Position numbers and translations under genes: made by a program. From Nocardioides sp. (GTDB lineage Bacteria > Actinomycetota > Actinomycetes > Propionibacteriales > Nocardioidaceae), in NCBI GenBank assembly GCA_030145945.1, contig JASLDK010000119.1:1-64000 (forward strand): a stretch of 64,000 nucleotides of DNA. Direction: 5' to 3'. Positions within the stretch are counted from its first letter, which is position 1. Every line of letters begins with the position of its first letter. The notes below the pieces were generated by a model. That model searched no databases. It was not told where the DNA came from and saw only the letters and a program-made list of their open reading frames with translations. Positions 1 to 9,296 of this stretch are shown piece by piece.

Positions 1-763
1 CGAGCAGGTCGGGCGGTGCCGCCTCACCGCCCAGGGTGATCTGGCGCAGGCCACCCAGCTCGACACCGCGGGCACGCGCCTCGCTGAGCAGGAAGCGCCA
101 GTACGTCGGGGTCGCGCTGACCGAGGTGACTCCCCCGGTGGCGATCGCGTCGAGTCCGTCGCGCGGCTGACGCGGGAAGGGCGCGACCAGCGTCGCCTGC
201 ACGGCGACGACGTGGAGCAGCACCTGGATGCCGGCGAACTGCTGCGGACCATAGGCGAGCAGCCAGCCTTCGTCGGCGGCCGCCGTACGACCGGAGACGG
301 TGCGGCCCAGGATCCGCCAGTCGTGGCGGGCGCCCTTCGGTACGCCGGTGGTCCCGGTGGTGCGGATCAGCAGCGGCTGCGCATCCCCCGGGCTCCCGTC
401 GTACGTCGTGGCTCCGATGAGTCCCGCGGAGTCGTGCACGGTCGCACCCGCGAGATCGGTACGACGCGTGACCAGCTGGTCGTGGCCGAGCCCTTGCGCC
501 TGCTCGTGGAACTGACCCGCGTCGATGTCCGGCGGGTACTGGCAGGCCTCTGCTCCGACGAGCGCCGCACCGGCCAGGATCGCCAGGATCAGCGCGGCGT
601 CGTGCTCCACCACCGCGAAGCGGCGCAGTCCGCGCTCGTCGAGGGTGGCGGCCACCCGCCGGGCATCGTCGAGGAGCTCCGCGTAGGTGCGTTCGCCTTC
701 ACTCGTGCGAACAGCAATCCGGTCGGGGCTCTCGGTCGCTGCCCGTGCGAGCAGGTCGATCAT
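1..763 (-). CDS. AMP-dependent acyl/aminoacyl ligase (adenylation enzyme), 3' end outside window
   Basis: Translation of the minus strand gives the N-terminal ~254 residues of an ANL-superfamily adenylating enzyme. The phosphate-binding motif TTGTTGVPKG is near residue 130, and a later QITLGGEAAP segment resembles the A5 region. These enzymes activate a carboxylic acid as an acyl-adenylate and usually load it onto a phosphopantetheine thiol. The ATG at 763 overlaps the stop of the acyl carrier protein gene by 4 nt (ATGA), so the two are translationally coupled and the ACP is the likely acceptor. The substrate cannot be read from the sequence. The C-terminal subdomain lies beyond base 1. Confidence 0.85.
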   Translation of the reverse strand, partial: MIDLLARAATESPDRIAVRTSEGERTYAELLDDARRVAATLDERGLRRFAVVEHDAALILAILAGAALVGAEACQYPPDIDAGQFHEQAQGLGHDQLVTRRTDLAGATVHDSAGLIGATTYDGSPGDAQPLLIRTTGTTGVPKGARHDWRILGRTVSGRTAAADEGWLLAYGPQQFAGIQVLLHVVAVQATLVAPFPRQPRDGLDAIATGGVTSVSATPTYWRFLLSEARARGVELGGLRQITLGGEAAPPDLL

Positions 764-1011
764 GCGGTCGCGGGGACCTCGTAGAAGGCGATGACGTCAC
801 CGACGGTCTCCGGCAGCTGCTCGGCGCTGGAGAAGGGGTCGGTCCCGAAGGTGTCCTCGAGCATGGCCGAGAGCTCCGCCGCCTCCAGGGAGTCGAGCTC
901 GAGGCCGTCGCCGTAGAGACCGGTGGCGTCGGCGAGCTCGTCGGCCCCCTTGCCCACGCGACCCAGGAAGTCGACGATCACTCCGCGCACCTGTGCGGCG
1001 TCCGCTGCCAT
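760..1011 (-). CDS. Stand-alone acyl carrier protein
   Basis: 83 residues, the usual length of a discrete ACP. The motif GLELDSLEAAEL contains the DSL serine that receives the 4'-phosphopantetheine arm, and acidic helix II follows. The start at 1011 (MAADAAQV) fits family length; in-frame starts further upstream would add unrelated sequence. Its stop overlaps the start of the adenylating ligase, so the ligase probably charges this ACP. The divergent gene at 1190 is an HHxxxDG acyltransferase that could use the charged ACP as donor. That pathway is an inference from neighbourhood. Confidence 0.85.
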   Translation of the reverse strand: MAADAAQVRGVIVDFLGRVGKGADELADATGLYGDGLELDSLEAAELSAMLEDTFGTDPFSSAEQLPETVGDVIAFYEVPATA

Positions 1012-1189
1012 GCCAGTTCCTCTCATCAGGGGCCGTCGAGAACTCTCCAACGACGGCGCGGGATACAGGCTATGCGCGATCGAGGTGACGCACTGCACGG
1101 ATCGCCGAATACGGACGGCACCCACCAGGTCCCGCGGCACCTCTAAACTGCGACCTGCTGCCCACCCCTGCGATCCCGGAGCGTCCAAG

Positions 1190-2452
1190 GTGTCCGAACG
1201 TCCGATGACGCCGTCGGAGAAGTACTTCGCACTGGTCGATGCGACCTGGCCGATGAATGTCCTCATCCTCGCCGAGCTGGACATCTGCCTCGACGCGGAC
1301 CTCGTCGCCGAGACCTGGCGCCGCTACTGCGCCGAGCGCAGCATCCCGCGCCTGGTCGCCACGGACCGGCTGACCCTCGCCGACACGGCCGGACGAGCCA
1401 CCGAGTTCGCGGCCGTCGAGCTGGAGCCGGAGCGCTGGGACCAGGCGCTCTCGGAGGAGGCCGACATCGCGTACGGCGTCGACGTGCCGATGCGCTGCCG
1501 CTACTACGCCAGCCCGGCGACCGGCACGTCGCGGGTGCTGATCGTCGCGCACCACTCGATCCTGGACGGCCGTACCGGCGTGGCCGAACTGCAGGCCTTC
1601 CTCCGCACCCTCGACGGTCAGCCCGTGCCGGCCTTCGACGGCGTACCCGCGCCGGCGCCGGGGCGCAGCTACCCGTGGGAGTCGGACAGCCGCGCCCGGA
1701 TCGCGCTGCTCCGCCAGTTGCGCGAGCGACGCACCGAGCTGGCCGCCCCCCTCCCCGCACAGTGGCCCGACGCGGGCACTCCGCGTCGTACCCGGATGCG
1801 CCAGGTGCAGCTCCCCGAGGGCATCTCCGAACGACTCGTCGCGGCCGCCCGTGCGGAGTCGGCCGGCGTGCTCGCCTCGATCAGTGCCGCCTGGCTCGCC
1901 GCGACCGCGGCCGAGCTCTCCGAGGCGCCGACCGGCGTCCTCGACCTGACCACCTCGGTCGACCTGCGCGATCCGGACGCCGCGAACCTCGATGCCGCCG
2001 GCCTCAACGTCGGCGTGATCGTCAACAGCTATCGCGTCGATCCCGAACGACCCTGGGAACTGGCCCGGACGATCCGGCAGCGCACCCGCGAGTCGATGGC
2101 CGACGGTCTCGGTGCGCTCTTCCTGCAGCTGGCTCGCGTCGCCCAGGTCACCGACCTGGAAGCGGGTGCGGCGGCGATGGCCGAGGCGATCGCCGCCGCG
2201 CCCCCCGCCTTCAGCTCGACCAACATGGGCGTCGTCGACCGGGGCAGTGATCCGTCGTGGGTGCGTTGGATCAACGGCCACCTGGCGCCCTCGCCCAATC
2301 ACATCGCGCTCAGCAGCGGGATGGGCTACGGCGGCCGGCTGGTGGAGCACTTCGCCACCGACGATGCCCGGGTCTTGCCCGAGATGCGGGCGCGGATCGG
2401 CGAGCGCTTCGACCGCACCCTGGCCGGGATGCTCGAGAGCGCCGGAGCCTGA
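1190..2452 (+). CDS. Condensation/PapA-type acyltransferase
   Basis: 420 residues. The motif HHSILDG (about residue 123) matches the HHxxxDG catalytic motif of the condensation-domain / phthiocerol diacyltransferase (PapA) superfamily, whose members join an acyl group from a carrier protein or CoA to an alcohol or amine. A later hydrophobic segment with FSSTNMG resembles the solvent-channel half of the fold. The GTG at 1190 has GGAG 8 nt upstream; the ATG at 1205 has no clear ribosome site. It is divergent from the ACP-ligase pair, with a shared 178-bp promoter region (1012-1189). It probably acts on the acyl-ACP made next door; the product is unknown. Confidence 0.75.
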   Translation: MSERPMTPSEKYFALVDATWPMNVLILAELDICLDADLVAETWRRYCAERSIPRLVATDRLTLADTAGRATEFAAVELEPERWDQALSEEADIAYGVDVPMRCRYYASPATGTSRVLIVAHHSILDGRTGVAELQAFLRTLDGQPVPAFDGVPAPAPGRSYPWESDSRARIALLRQLRERRTELAAPLPAQWPDAGTPRRTRMRQVQLPEGISERLVAAARAESAGVLASISAAWLAATAAELSEAPTGVLDLTTSVDLRDPDAANLDAAGLNVGVIVNSYRVDPERPWELARTIRQRTRESMADGLGALFLQLARVAQVTDLEAGAAAMAEAIAAAPPAFSSTNMGVVDRGSDPSWVRWINGHLAPSPNHIALSSGMGYGGRLVEHFATDDARVLPEMRARIGERFDRTLAGMLESAGA

Positions 2453-2455
2453 TCC

Positions 2456-3526
2456 TCAGCAGGTCGCGAAGATCAGCGGGCCGTCGTACAGAGCGGAGAT
2501 GACGAACTGTGCCGGGTCCCGCGGCACCAGCGTGAGTACGACGGAGGCGCCCTTCGTCCGGGAGCCGGTCAGCTTGAAGTCCGTGGCGAAGTTGTCCGAT
2601 CCCCGGCCGACCGCGGGCCCGACCGCGAGCTTCGCGCGCGGCCGGAGGTTGGCCTTCGCCTGGCCACTGGAGTCGAATGCCTCCACCACGTCGAGCTGCC
2701 GCGAGCCGGACATCGCCATCAGCAGCCCGGAGAGGGCACTGGTCTTGCCGGCGGCGCTGATCAGCTGCTGCGCCTGACGCTGCGCCGAGGTCGAGGCCTG
2801 GGCCATCGCCAGATCGGAGCAGGCATAGTCGCGCGCCCACAACACCGCCGACACGGGCTCGGCGACCTGCCCGGCCAGATCCTTCGACGTACCGTTCGCA
2901 TCGCCCAGCGAGGAGGCCTTACCGCGCACCACATCGGCTGCCGCGGCCGCATAGCCGGCATTGTCCGAGGTCACCACGGTGTGCTGATCAGCCAGGAGTA
3001 CGACGTACTGCAGCTCCGGCGAGATCTCCGGGTCGATCGTGGCCAGCAGGTCGGCGCCGCCCTTCCAGACCCCGGTCGAGGACTTCGGCTTCGTGAAGCC
3101 GGCGGAGGTGAGCTCGTCGGCGAGGTGCCCGAAGCTGACCCCGTCATCCATCCGCAACACCATCGCCGATCCCGCGTCGGCCTGTGCGTAGGCCTCCCAC
3201 GCCGCGTTGGCCGGCGAGAAGCCGAAGGCCTTGTCGATGCCGACGGCGTCGTCGGACATGCTCGAGGTGGAGGAGTAGTCGCGGTTGTAGGCCCGGTCGA
3301 GCCAGTTCGAGAGCTCATCGGGCGTCGAGTCGATCGACTTCACGCCGAGCTCGGAGCGCACCTTGGCCCAGTCGGTGAAGGCGACGCGCTTCGAGGAGGC
3401 CGGCACCATGTCGACGGCCTGCTGGAGGCCGGTGCCGCTGCCACCGCGGAGCCAGACCACCACTGCCGCACCACCGGCCACGAGGGCGATGACGACGAGT
3501 CCGATCAGGGATCGCCTGCGCACCAT
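2456..3526 (-). CDS. DUF3352-like membrane-anchored protein
   Basis: 356 residues with one N-terminal membrane segment after MVRRRS (about residues 6-28), then a large soluble part predicted outside the membrane. The pattern (anchor, then a domain beginning near AVDMVPASSKRVAFTDW, then an ATIDP-like stretch and a Thr/Ser-rich end) resembles DUF3352-type proteins of Actinobacteria. No catalytic motif was found and the role is unknown. It converges on the acyltransferase gene with only 3 bases between the stops, and its start is about 80 bp from the divergent Nudix gene. Confidence 0.6.
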   Translation of the reverse strand: MVRRRSLIGLVVIALVAGGAAVVVWLRGGSGTGLQQAVDMVPASSKRVAFTDWAKVRSELGVKSIDSTPDELSNWLDRAYNRDYSSTSSMSDDAVGIDKAFGFSPANAAWEAYAQADAGSAMVLRMDDGVSFGHLADELTSAGFTKPKSSTGVWKGGADLLATIDPEISPELQYVVLLADQHTVVTSDNAGYAAAAADVVRGKASSLGDANGTSKDLAGQVAEPVSAVLWARDYACSDLAMAQASTSAQRQAQQLISAAGKTSALSGLLMAMSGSRQLDVVEAFDSSGQAKANLRPRAKLAVGPAVGRGSDNFATDFKLTGSRTKGASVVLTLVPRDPAQFVISALYDGPLIFATC

Positions 3527-3605
3527 GGTCTCCTCTTCCTGGACCTTCCCGAGCCGCTTCCCGGCCCGCTTCCTGGGCCGCCCGGTTCGGTGTGACACTA
3601 CTGCC

Positions 3606-4484
3606 ATGCCCGACAGAGCTGGCGTGATCGCCGCCGGAGCCGTGGTCACCCGACGTTCGGGCAGCGAGGTCCTCCTCGTGCATCGCCCCAAGTACGACGA
3701 CTGGTCCTTCCCCAAGGGCAAGCAGGATCCCGGCGAGCACGTCACCGCGACCGCGGTCCGCGAGGTGGCGGAGGAGACCGGTCTCCAGGTCGTGCTGGGC
3801 CGGCCCTTGCCGCCCCAGCTGTACGCCGTCGCCGGCGGCCGGGCCAAGACCGTGCACTACTGGTCGGGCCGGGTGCGCGGCGACGACGACGTGTCGGGGT
3901 GGATCGCCAACAAAGAGATCGACGCCGTCCGATGGGTGCCGCGCGAGGAGGCCGCTTCGCGGCTCAGCTATCTCGACGACATCCAGCTGCTGAGCACCTT
4001 CGCGGAACACCCGAAGCGGACCAGCGCGCTGGTCGTCGTACGGCATGCGGAGGCGCAGCCCCGCAGGACCTGGACCGATCCCGATCCGCTCCGCCCGCTC
4101 ACGTCGTACGGCGAGGCCCAGGCGGCGGCGCTCGATCCGGTCCTCGCGGCGTACGGCGTCGGGCGGCTGGTCTCCTCCCCGAGCACTCGCTGCGTGCAGA
4201 CCCTCGCCCCCACGTCCGCCGGTCGCCGGCTGGAGATCGAGGCGGTCGCCGCATTGAGCGAGGAGGACTTCGACCCGGCCGCCTTCCGGCCGCTCGTCGG
4301 CGAGCTCCTCGGCGGACGGCTCTCCGCCGCGCTCTGCACCCATCGGCCGGTCCTGCCCGCCGTTCTGGAGCTGCTCGGCATCACCGAGGAGCCCCTCGCG
4401 CCCGGTGAGGCGGTCGTCTGCCACCACCGGAAGGGCCGCGTGGTCGCGACCGAACGCCACCTCATCAACCACGTGGACGGATAG
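3606..4484 (+). CDS. Nudix hydrolase fused to histidine-phosphatase domain (MutT1-like)
   Basis: 292 residues in two domains. The N-terminal Nudix domain carries the box GKQDPGEHVTATAVREVAEE (GX5EX7REUXEE, about residues 38-57). The C-terminal half has VVRHAEA (about residues 142-148), the RHxE signature of the phosphoglycerate-mutase/histidine-phosphatase family. This matches actinobacterial MutT1, which hydrolyses 8-oxo-guanine nucleotides and diadenosine polyphosphates; the exact substrate here is inferred. There is no strong ribosome site before the ATG; a CACTACT element just upstream suggests a leaderless transcript. The stop codon TAG is part of the first palindromic repeat (4479-4544). 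Confidence 0.85.
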   Translation: MPDRAGVIAAGAVVTRRSGSEVLLVHRPKYDDWSFPKGKQDPGEHVTATAVREVAEETGLQVVLGRPLPPQLYAVAGGRAKTVHYWSGRVRGDDDVSGWIANKEIDAVRWVPREEAASRLSYLDDIQLLSTFAEHPKRTSALVVVRHAEAQPRRTWTDPDPLRPLTSYGEAQAAALDPVLAAYGVGRLVSSPSTRCVQTLAPTSAGRRLEIEAVAALSEEDFDPAAFRPLVGELLGGRLSAALCTHRPVLPAVLELLGITEEPLAPGEAVVCHHRKGRVVATERHLINHVDG

Positions 4485-4544
4485 TCCACGACGTTTCCGG
4501 GGTAAATCGCGGCTCTTCAGCCCGATTTCGTCGTGGACTATCCC
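4479..4544. repeat. Dispersed palindromic element, copy 1
   Basis: Outer arms begin GGATAGTCCACGACG and end CGTCGTGGACTATCCC. An inner, weaker pair (CGGGGTAAA / CAGCCCG) leaves a mismatched middle. The Nudix gene uses the TAG inside the left arm as its stop codon. The folded RNA would be a long hairpin just after the gene, consistent with a transcription end or mRNA-stabilising element. Copies 2-4 are at 9159, 10370 and 18183. Confidence 0.9.
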
Positions 4545-4621
4545 GACACGCGTGGATACGGGCGCCGTTCATGTGATCGCCCTCTCACCGCCGCTCCGGC
4601 GAGGCCTATTGGGCGCCCACC

Positions 4622-4639
4622 ATTCACCCTCCGTTCACC
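4622..4639 (+). promoter_or_regulatory. PHO box (PhoP binding site) upstream of pstS
   Basis: Two GTTCACC-type units, ATTCACC and GTTCACC, start exactly 11 nt apart. This is the direct-repeat spacing of actinobacterial PhoP sites. It lies about 75-90 bp before the pstS start, where PhoP would activate transcription under phosphate starvation. A weaker GTTCATG at 4567 may be an extra unit. Confidence 0.65.
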
Positions 4640-4712
4640 TTGCTGGGTCTATCGGGACACCTCGACTGCCTAACTTCGGCAACGAATCGTCCAGAAAACA
4701 CAGGAGAATGAA

Positions 4713-5795
4713 GTGAACAGCACTTCCGTGCGTCGGATCGCACTCCCGGGTGTTGCCGCCCTGGTCCTCGGAATCAGCCTGAGCGCCTGCGGCGCCGGCA
4801 ACGAGAGCGGTGGCTCGTCGAGCAACACCCTCAAGGGCGCGGGTTCCAGCGCCCAGGACGCCGCCATGACCGCATGGCGTGCCGCCTACCAGAAGGACCA
4901 CAGCGGGATCACCATCAACTACGACCCCTCGGGTTCGGGTGCCGGTGTCGAGCAGTTCAACGCCGGTGCGATCGACTTCGCCGGTTCGGACGCCGCCCTC
5001 GACCCCACCAAGGGAGAGGTCGACGCGGCCAAGAAGCGCTGTGGCGCCGACGCGCTCGAGGTTCCCGACTACGTCAGCCCGATCGCCATCGTCTTCAACG
5101 TTCCCGGCGTGAAGTCGCTGAAGCTCGACGCGGCCACCATCGCGCAGATCTTCGACGGCAAGATCACCACCTGGAACGACAAGGCGATCACCGCGCTCAA
5201 CGCCGGCGTGAAGCTGCCCTCGACCAAGATCGCGCCGGTGCACCGCTCCGACGAGTCGGGTACCACCAAGAACTTCACCGACTACCTCGCCCAGGCCGCG
5301 GCCACCGACTGGAAGTACCCCGCCGACAAGGTGTGGCCGATCCAGTCGGGCGAGGGTGCGACCGGCACCTCCGGTGTCGTGAACGCCGTCAAGCAGGGCG
5401 CCGGCGCCATCGGCTACATCGACGACAGCCAGGCTGCCGGCTTCAGCAAGGTCTCGGTCAAGGTCGGCAACGCCTTCGTGGCGCCGTCCGCCGAGGGTGC
5501 CGCCAAGGCACTCGAGGCCTCGCCGATCGACACCTCCCGCACCCAGGGCGACCTGGCCATCAAGGTGGACCGCAAGACCACCACCGCGGGCGCCTACCCG
5601 GTGATGCTCACCTCGTACCTGATCGCCTGCCCGACGTACGACAAGGCGAAGGCCGACGAGGTCAAGGGCTTCCTGAGCTACATCGTGTCGACCGCCGGCC
5701 AGCAGGCCGCCGCGACGACCGCCGGCTCGGCGCCGCTGCCGGCCTCGCTGCAGAGCAAGGCCGCCGCGATCATCGACACGATCGCCGCGAAGTGA
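4713..5795 (+). CDS. pstS: Phosphate ABC transporter substrate-binding lipoprotein PstS
   Basis: 360 residues with a signal peptide and lipobox LSAC (Cys about residue 26), so it is a lipid-anchored extracellular protein. The mature part has the GAGSSAQ loop, the GSGAG segment and a HRSDESGTT motif typical of phosphate-binding PstS proteins. The GTG start is 6 nt after AGGAG. It is the first gene of pstSCAB and is preceded by a PHO box, so phosphate-starvation induction is expected. Confidence 0.95.
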   Translation: MNSTSVRRIALPGVAALVLGISLSACGAGNESGGSSSNTLKGAGSSAQDAAMTAWRAAYQKDHSGITINYDPSGSGAGVEQFNAGAIDFAGSDAALDPTKGEVDAAKKRCGADALEVPDYVSPIAIVFNVPGVKSLKLDAATIAQIFDGKITTWNDKAITALNAGVKLPSTKIAPVHRSDESGTTKNFTDYLAQAAATDWKYPADKVWPIQSGEGATGTSGVVNAVKQGAGAIGYIDDSQAAGFSKVSVKVGNAFVAPSAEGAAKALEASPIDTSRTQGDLAIKVDRKTTTAGAYPVMLTSYLIACPTYDKAKADEVKGFLSYIVSTAGQQAAATTAGSAPLPASLQSKAAAIIDTIAAK

Positions 5796-5806
5796 GTCAC
5801 TGACCA

Positions 5807-6742
5807 GTGACCACCTCCTCGGTAGAGACCGGGTCACCCAAGCGCCGCTTGGGTGACCTGGTCTTCGCCAACCTCAGTCGCGGCGCCGGCCTCCTGATCG
5901 TGCTGGCACTGGCCGGCGTGGCCGTCTTCCTGAGCATCCAGGGTGCGCCCGCGCTCGGCGCCAAGGCCGCCGACCTCAACGGTCACTCCAACATCCTCGG
6001 CTACGTGTGGCCGCTGATCTTCGGCACGCTCCTCGCGGCCGTGATCGCCCTGCTGATCGCCGTACCGCTCGCGCTGGGCGTGGCGCTCGCGATCTCGCAC
6101 TATGCGCCCCCGCGCGTCGCCCTCGTCGTCGGGTACGTCGTCGACCTGCTCGCCGCCGTGCCCTCCGTCGTCTACGGCCTCTGGGGCATCACCTTCTTCG
6201 GCCCGCGGCTGGTGCCCATCTACAACTGGCTCGCCGCGCACCTCGGCTGGATCCCGCTCTTCAAGGGCCCCGCCTCGACCACCGGACGCACCATCCTGAC
6301 CGCCGCCATCGTGCTGGCGGTCATGGTGCTGCCGATCGTCACCGCGATCTCCCGCGAGATCTTCTCCCAGACCCCGCGCCTCAACCAGGAGGCCGCCCTC
6401 GCGCTCGGCGCGACGCGCTGGGAGGTCGTCCGCCTCGCGGTCCTGCCCTACGCGCGCTCCGGCATCGTCTCGGCCGCCATGCTGGGCCTGGGCCGCGCCC
6501 TCGGCGAGACCATGGCGGTCGCCATGGTGTTGTCCGCCAGCGGCGTGGTGAGGTTCAACCTCATCTCGCCCACGAACCCGTCGACGATCGCGGCCAACAT
6601 CGCGCTCACCTTCTCCGACGCGACGGGCGTCAAGATCAATGCCCTGATCTTCAGCGGCCTGATGCTCTTCGTGATCACCTTCGCGGTCAACTTCGCCGCA
6701 CGGGCCATCGTCGGCCGCTACGACACCACCAGGAGCAAGTGA
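5807..6742 (+). CDS. pstC: Phosphate ABC transporter permease PstC
   Basis: 311 residues with about six hydrophobic helices. The EAA-type cytoplasmic loop (EAALALGATRWEVVRLAVLP, about residues 193-212) contacts the ATPase. Together with PstA it forms the inner-membrane phosphate channel. It starts with GTG 11 bases after pstS, and its stop overlaps the pstA start (TGATG), indicating coupled translation. Confidence 0.95.
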   Translation: MTTSSVETGSPKRRLGDLVFANLSRGAGLLIVLALAGVAVFLSIQGAPALGAKAADLNGHSNILGYVWPLIFGTLLAAVIALLIAVPLALGVALAISHYAPPRVALVVGYVVDLLAAVPSVVYGLWGITFFGPRLVPIYNWLAAHLGWIPLFKGPASTTGRTILTAAIVLAVMVLPIVTAISREIFSQTPRLNQEAALALGATRWEVVRLAVLPYARSGIVSAAMLGLGRALGETMAVAMVLSASGVVRFNLISPTNPSTIAANIALTFSDATGVKINALIFSGLMLFVITFAVNFAARAIVGRYDTTRSK

Positions 6743-7809
6743 TGTCGCAGACCCTCGTCGCCGAGACGGCCACCATCGCGGACCTGCGCCGGCCCCGGCT
6801 GCCCCGCTGGGCACCGCTGCTGGTGGCCGTGGTCGCGATCGCCGCCGGAGCACTGATCGCTCTCGTCGCGGGCGGCGGCATCGCCGCCGGTGTCATCATC
6901 GCGGCGATCTTCTACCTGGTCGCGCTTCCGGCGTGGTCGCGGGTGGTCGAGAACCGTCGCGCGGCCACCGACCGGCTCGTCACCTCGCTGATCTGGGGCG
7001 CGCTCGCGATCGCCCTGATCCCGTTGATCTCGATGCTGTGGCAGGTCACCAGCCACGGCGCTCCCCAGCTCAACGGCAAATTCCTCACCTGGTCGATGCG
7101 CAACGTGGTCGGCGTACCCGGTGGCATCTACCACGCGATCCTCGGCACGGTGCTGATCACGCTCACCGCTGCCATCATCTCGGTCCCGGTCGGCCTGCTC
7201 AGCGCCATCTATCTCGTCGAGTACGGCGGCAACTCGCGGCTGGCCCGCTCGCTGCGATTCCTGGTCGACGTCATGACCGGCATCCCGTCCATCGTCGCCG
7301 GCCTCTTCGTCTACGCCCTCTTCGGCCTGGTCTTCGGCCCCGGAACACAAAACGGCTTCGGAGGCGGTGTCGCACTCTCCGTGCTGATGGTCCCGATCGT
7401 GGTCCGGTCGGCCGAGGAGATGCTCAAGCTGGTGCCGCACGAGCTGCGCGAGGCGTCGTACGCACTCGGTGTGCCGAAGTGGAAGACGATCGTGAAGGTC
7501 GTCCTGCCCACCGCGCTCTCCGGCATCATCACCGGCGTCACCCTGGCCATCGCCCGGGTCATCGGCGAGACCGCGCCGCTGCTGATCATCTGCGGCGCCA
7601 CCGACTCGGTGAACACCAACATCTTCGGCGGCCAGATGTCGAGCCTGCCGGTCTTCATCTACTACAGCTTCACGCAGCCTGGACTCAACCCGGATGTGCG
7701 CATCAACATGGCCTGGGGCGCGGCCCTCGTGCTGATCATCATCGTGTTGGTGCTGAACCTGCTGGCCCGGGTACTCGGCCGGGTCTTCGCCCCCAAGAAG
7801 GGACACTGA
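6742..7809 (+). CDS. pstA: Phosphate ABC transporter permease PstA
   Basis: 355 residues. Hydrophobic helices cover most of the protein, and the EAA loop reads [20 protein letters not shown] near residues 236-255. There is an N-terminal extension of about 50 residues with two extra hydrophobic stretches before the usual PstA core, longer than in many PstA proteins. It is coupled to pstC by a TGATG overlap and followed by pstB after one base. Confidence 0.95.
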   Translation: MSQTLVAETATIADLRRPRLPRWAPLLVAVVAIAAGALIALVAGGGIAAGVIIAAIFYLVALPAWSRVVENRRAATDRLVTSLIWGALAIALIPLISMLWQVTSHGAPQLNGKFLTWSMRNVVGVPGGIYHAILGTVLITLTAAIISVPVGLLSAIYLVEYGGNSRLARSLRFLVDVMTGIPSIVAGLFVYALFGLVFGPGTQNGFGGGVALSVLMVPIVVRSAEEMLKLVPHELREASYALGVPKWKTIVKVVLPTALSGIITGVTLAIARVIGETAPLLIICGATDSVNTNIFGGQMSSLPVFIYYSFTQPGLNPDVRINMAWGAALVLIIIVLVLNLLARVLGRVFAPKKGH

Positions 7810-7810
7810 A

Positions 7811-8590
7811 ATGGCCAAGAGCATCGACGTCTCGAACCTGAACATCTACTACGGCGACTTCCTCGCCGTCGAGGACGTCAACATGACGATCCCGGCGCGC
7901 TCGGTGACCGCGCTGATCGGTCCGTCGGGCTGCGGCAAGTCCACCTTCCTGCGTTCGCTGAATCGCATGCACGAGGTCATTCCGGGCGCGCACGTCGAGG
8001 GCAAGGTCCTCGTCGACGGGCAGTCGCTCTACGACCCCGCCATCGACCCGGTGGAGGTACGCCGGACCATCGGGATGGTCTTCCAGCGCCCCAACCCCTT
8101 CCCGACGATGTCGATCTACGAGAACGTCCTCGCCGGCCTGCGCCTGAACAACAAGCGGCTCAAGAAGTCCCAGGCCGACGACGTCGTGGAGAAGTCCCTG
8201 ACGGGCGCGAACCTGTGGAACGAGGTCAAGGACCGGCTCGGCAAGCCCGGCATGGGTCTCTCCGGTGGTCAGCAGCAGCGTCTGTGCATCGCGCGCGCCA
8301 TCGCCGTCGAGCCGGAGATCCTGCTGATGGACGAGCCCTGCTCGGCGCTCGACCCGATCTCGACCTCGGCCGTGGAGGACCTGATCCACTCGTTGAAGGA
8401 CGAGTACACGATCGTGATCGTCACCCACAACATGCAGCAGGCCGCGCGCGTCTCCGAGGACACCGCCTTCTTCAACCTCGCGGGCGCCGGCCGCCCCGGC
8501 AAGCTGATCGAGATGAACCCGACGAAGAAGATCTTCAGCGTCCCGGACGAGCCGGCCACCGAGGCCTACATCTCCGGTCGTTTCGGCTGA
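7811..8590 (+). CDS. pstB: Phosphate ABC transporter ATPase PstB
   Basis: 259 residues, standard length. Walker [10 protein letters not shown] (about residues 37-45), signature LSGGQQQR (about 154-161), Walker B ILLMDEP and the switch histidine in VTHNM are all present. It hydrolyses ATP to drive phosphate import through PstC/PstA. It closes the pstSCAB operon; no phoU follows directly, although a DUF47/PhoU-like gene is nearby at 11472. Confidence 0.97.
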   Translation: MAKSIDVSNLNIYYGDFLAVEDVNMTIPARSVTALIGPSGCGKSTFLRSLNRMHEVIPGAHVEGKVLVDGQSLYDPAIDPVEVRRTIGMVFQRPNPFPTMSIYENVLAGLRLNNKRLKKSQADDVVEKSLTGANLWNEVKDRLGKPGMGLSGGQQQRLCIARAIAVEPEILLMDEPCSALDPISTSAVEDLIHSLKDEYTIVIVTHNMQQAARVSEDTAFFNLAGAGRPGKLIEMNPTKKIFSVPDEPATEAYISGRFG

Positions 8591-8710
8591 GCCGAAGGGC
8601 GCGAGCATGGCTGCGCTCTGGAGCGTCGACGGCTCACCGACCGTGGCGGTTTCCGCTCCGCAAGGCTGCCGCGCTTGGGGTCAGGGCCGGCTTGCTGACA
8701 GTCTTTCTCC

Positions 8711-9133
8711 ATGGGGATGCGTGCGGCCACACGGCGACTGATTCTCGAATGCATCGGCTGGGTGCTCGTCGTACTGGGCATCGCGGCACTGGTGCTGCCC
8801 GGCCCCGGCCTGTTGCTGCTCTTCGCCGGCCTGGCGATCCTGGCCGAGCAGTACGAATGGGCCGCCCGCCGGGTCGAGCCGGTACGCGAACAGGCTCTCC
8901 GTACGGCGGCCGAGGGCGTCCGGACCATCCCCCGGCTGCTGATCTCCCTGGGCGGAGTGACCGCCCTCGTCGCGGCCGGCGTCTTCTGGGGAATCCGCCC
9001 CGACGCACCCAGCTGGTGGCCGATCGACGAACGATGGTGGCTCGTCGGCGGCTGGACCACCGGCGCCACGATCCTCTTCTCCGCCGCCGTCGCCCTCTCG
9101 CTCCTGGGCTACAGCTGGCGCAAGCTCCGCTGA
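8711..9133 (+). CDS. PGPGW-type transmembrane protein
   Basis: 140 residues with three or four hydrophobic helices and the sequence VLPGPGLLLLFAGLAILA near residues 24-41, typical of the small actinobacterial PGPGW transmembrane family. Function unknown. The 120 bp upstream (8591-8710) hold no other recognisable feature. The start is uncertain: ATG codons occur at 8711 and 8717 with no strong ribosome site. The second palindromic element begins 26 bp after the stop. Confidence 0.65.
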   Translation: MGMRAATRRLILECIGWVLVVLGIAALVLPGPGLLLLFAGLAILAEQYEWAARRVEPVREQALRTAAEGVRTIPRLLISLGGVTALVAAGVFWGIRPDAPSWWPIDERWWLVGGWTTGATILFSAAVALSLLGYSWRKLR

Positions 9134-9158
9134 CGCTCCCGTCTTCTTCCGGCTGGTC

Positions 9159-9225
9159 GGGATAGTCCATGACGTTTCCGGGCTAAATCGCGGCCCATTA
9201 GCCCGATTTCGTCGTGGACTATCCC
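9159..9225. repeat. Dispersed palindromic element, copy 2
   Basis: The left arm GGGATAGTCCATGACG and right arm CGTCGTGGACTATCCC pair with one G-T step. The inner CGGGCTAA / TTAGCCCG pair is intact, and the middle (TTTCC against GATTT) does not pair. It lies between two genes on the same strand. The arms look like a hybrid of the two arm types seen in copies 3 and 4. Confidence 0.9.
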
Positions 9226-9296
9226 GATTCGACGGCTGCTCCCGGCCCTGTGGATTCAGCCGGCACGATCTCGAGGGATGCGCGCAAGATGGTCCA

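Noticed and set aside
1070..2350. 426-codon minus-strand frame opposite the acyltransferase
   Set aside because: Arg/Gly/Asp-rich composition without motifs; shadow of the plus-strand gene.
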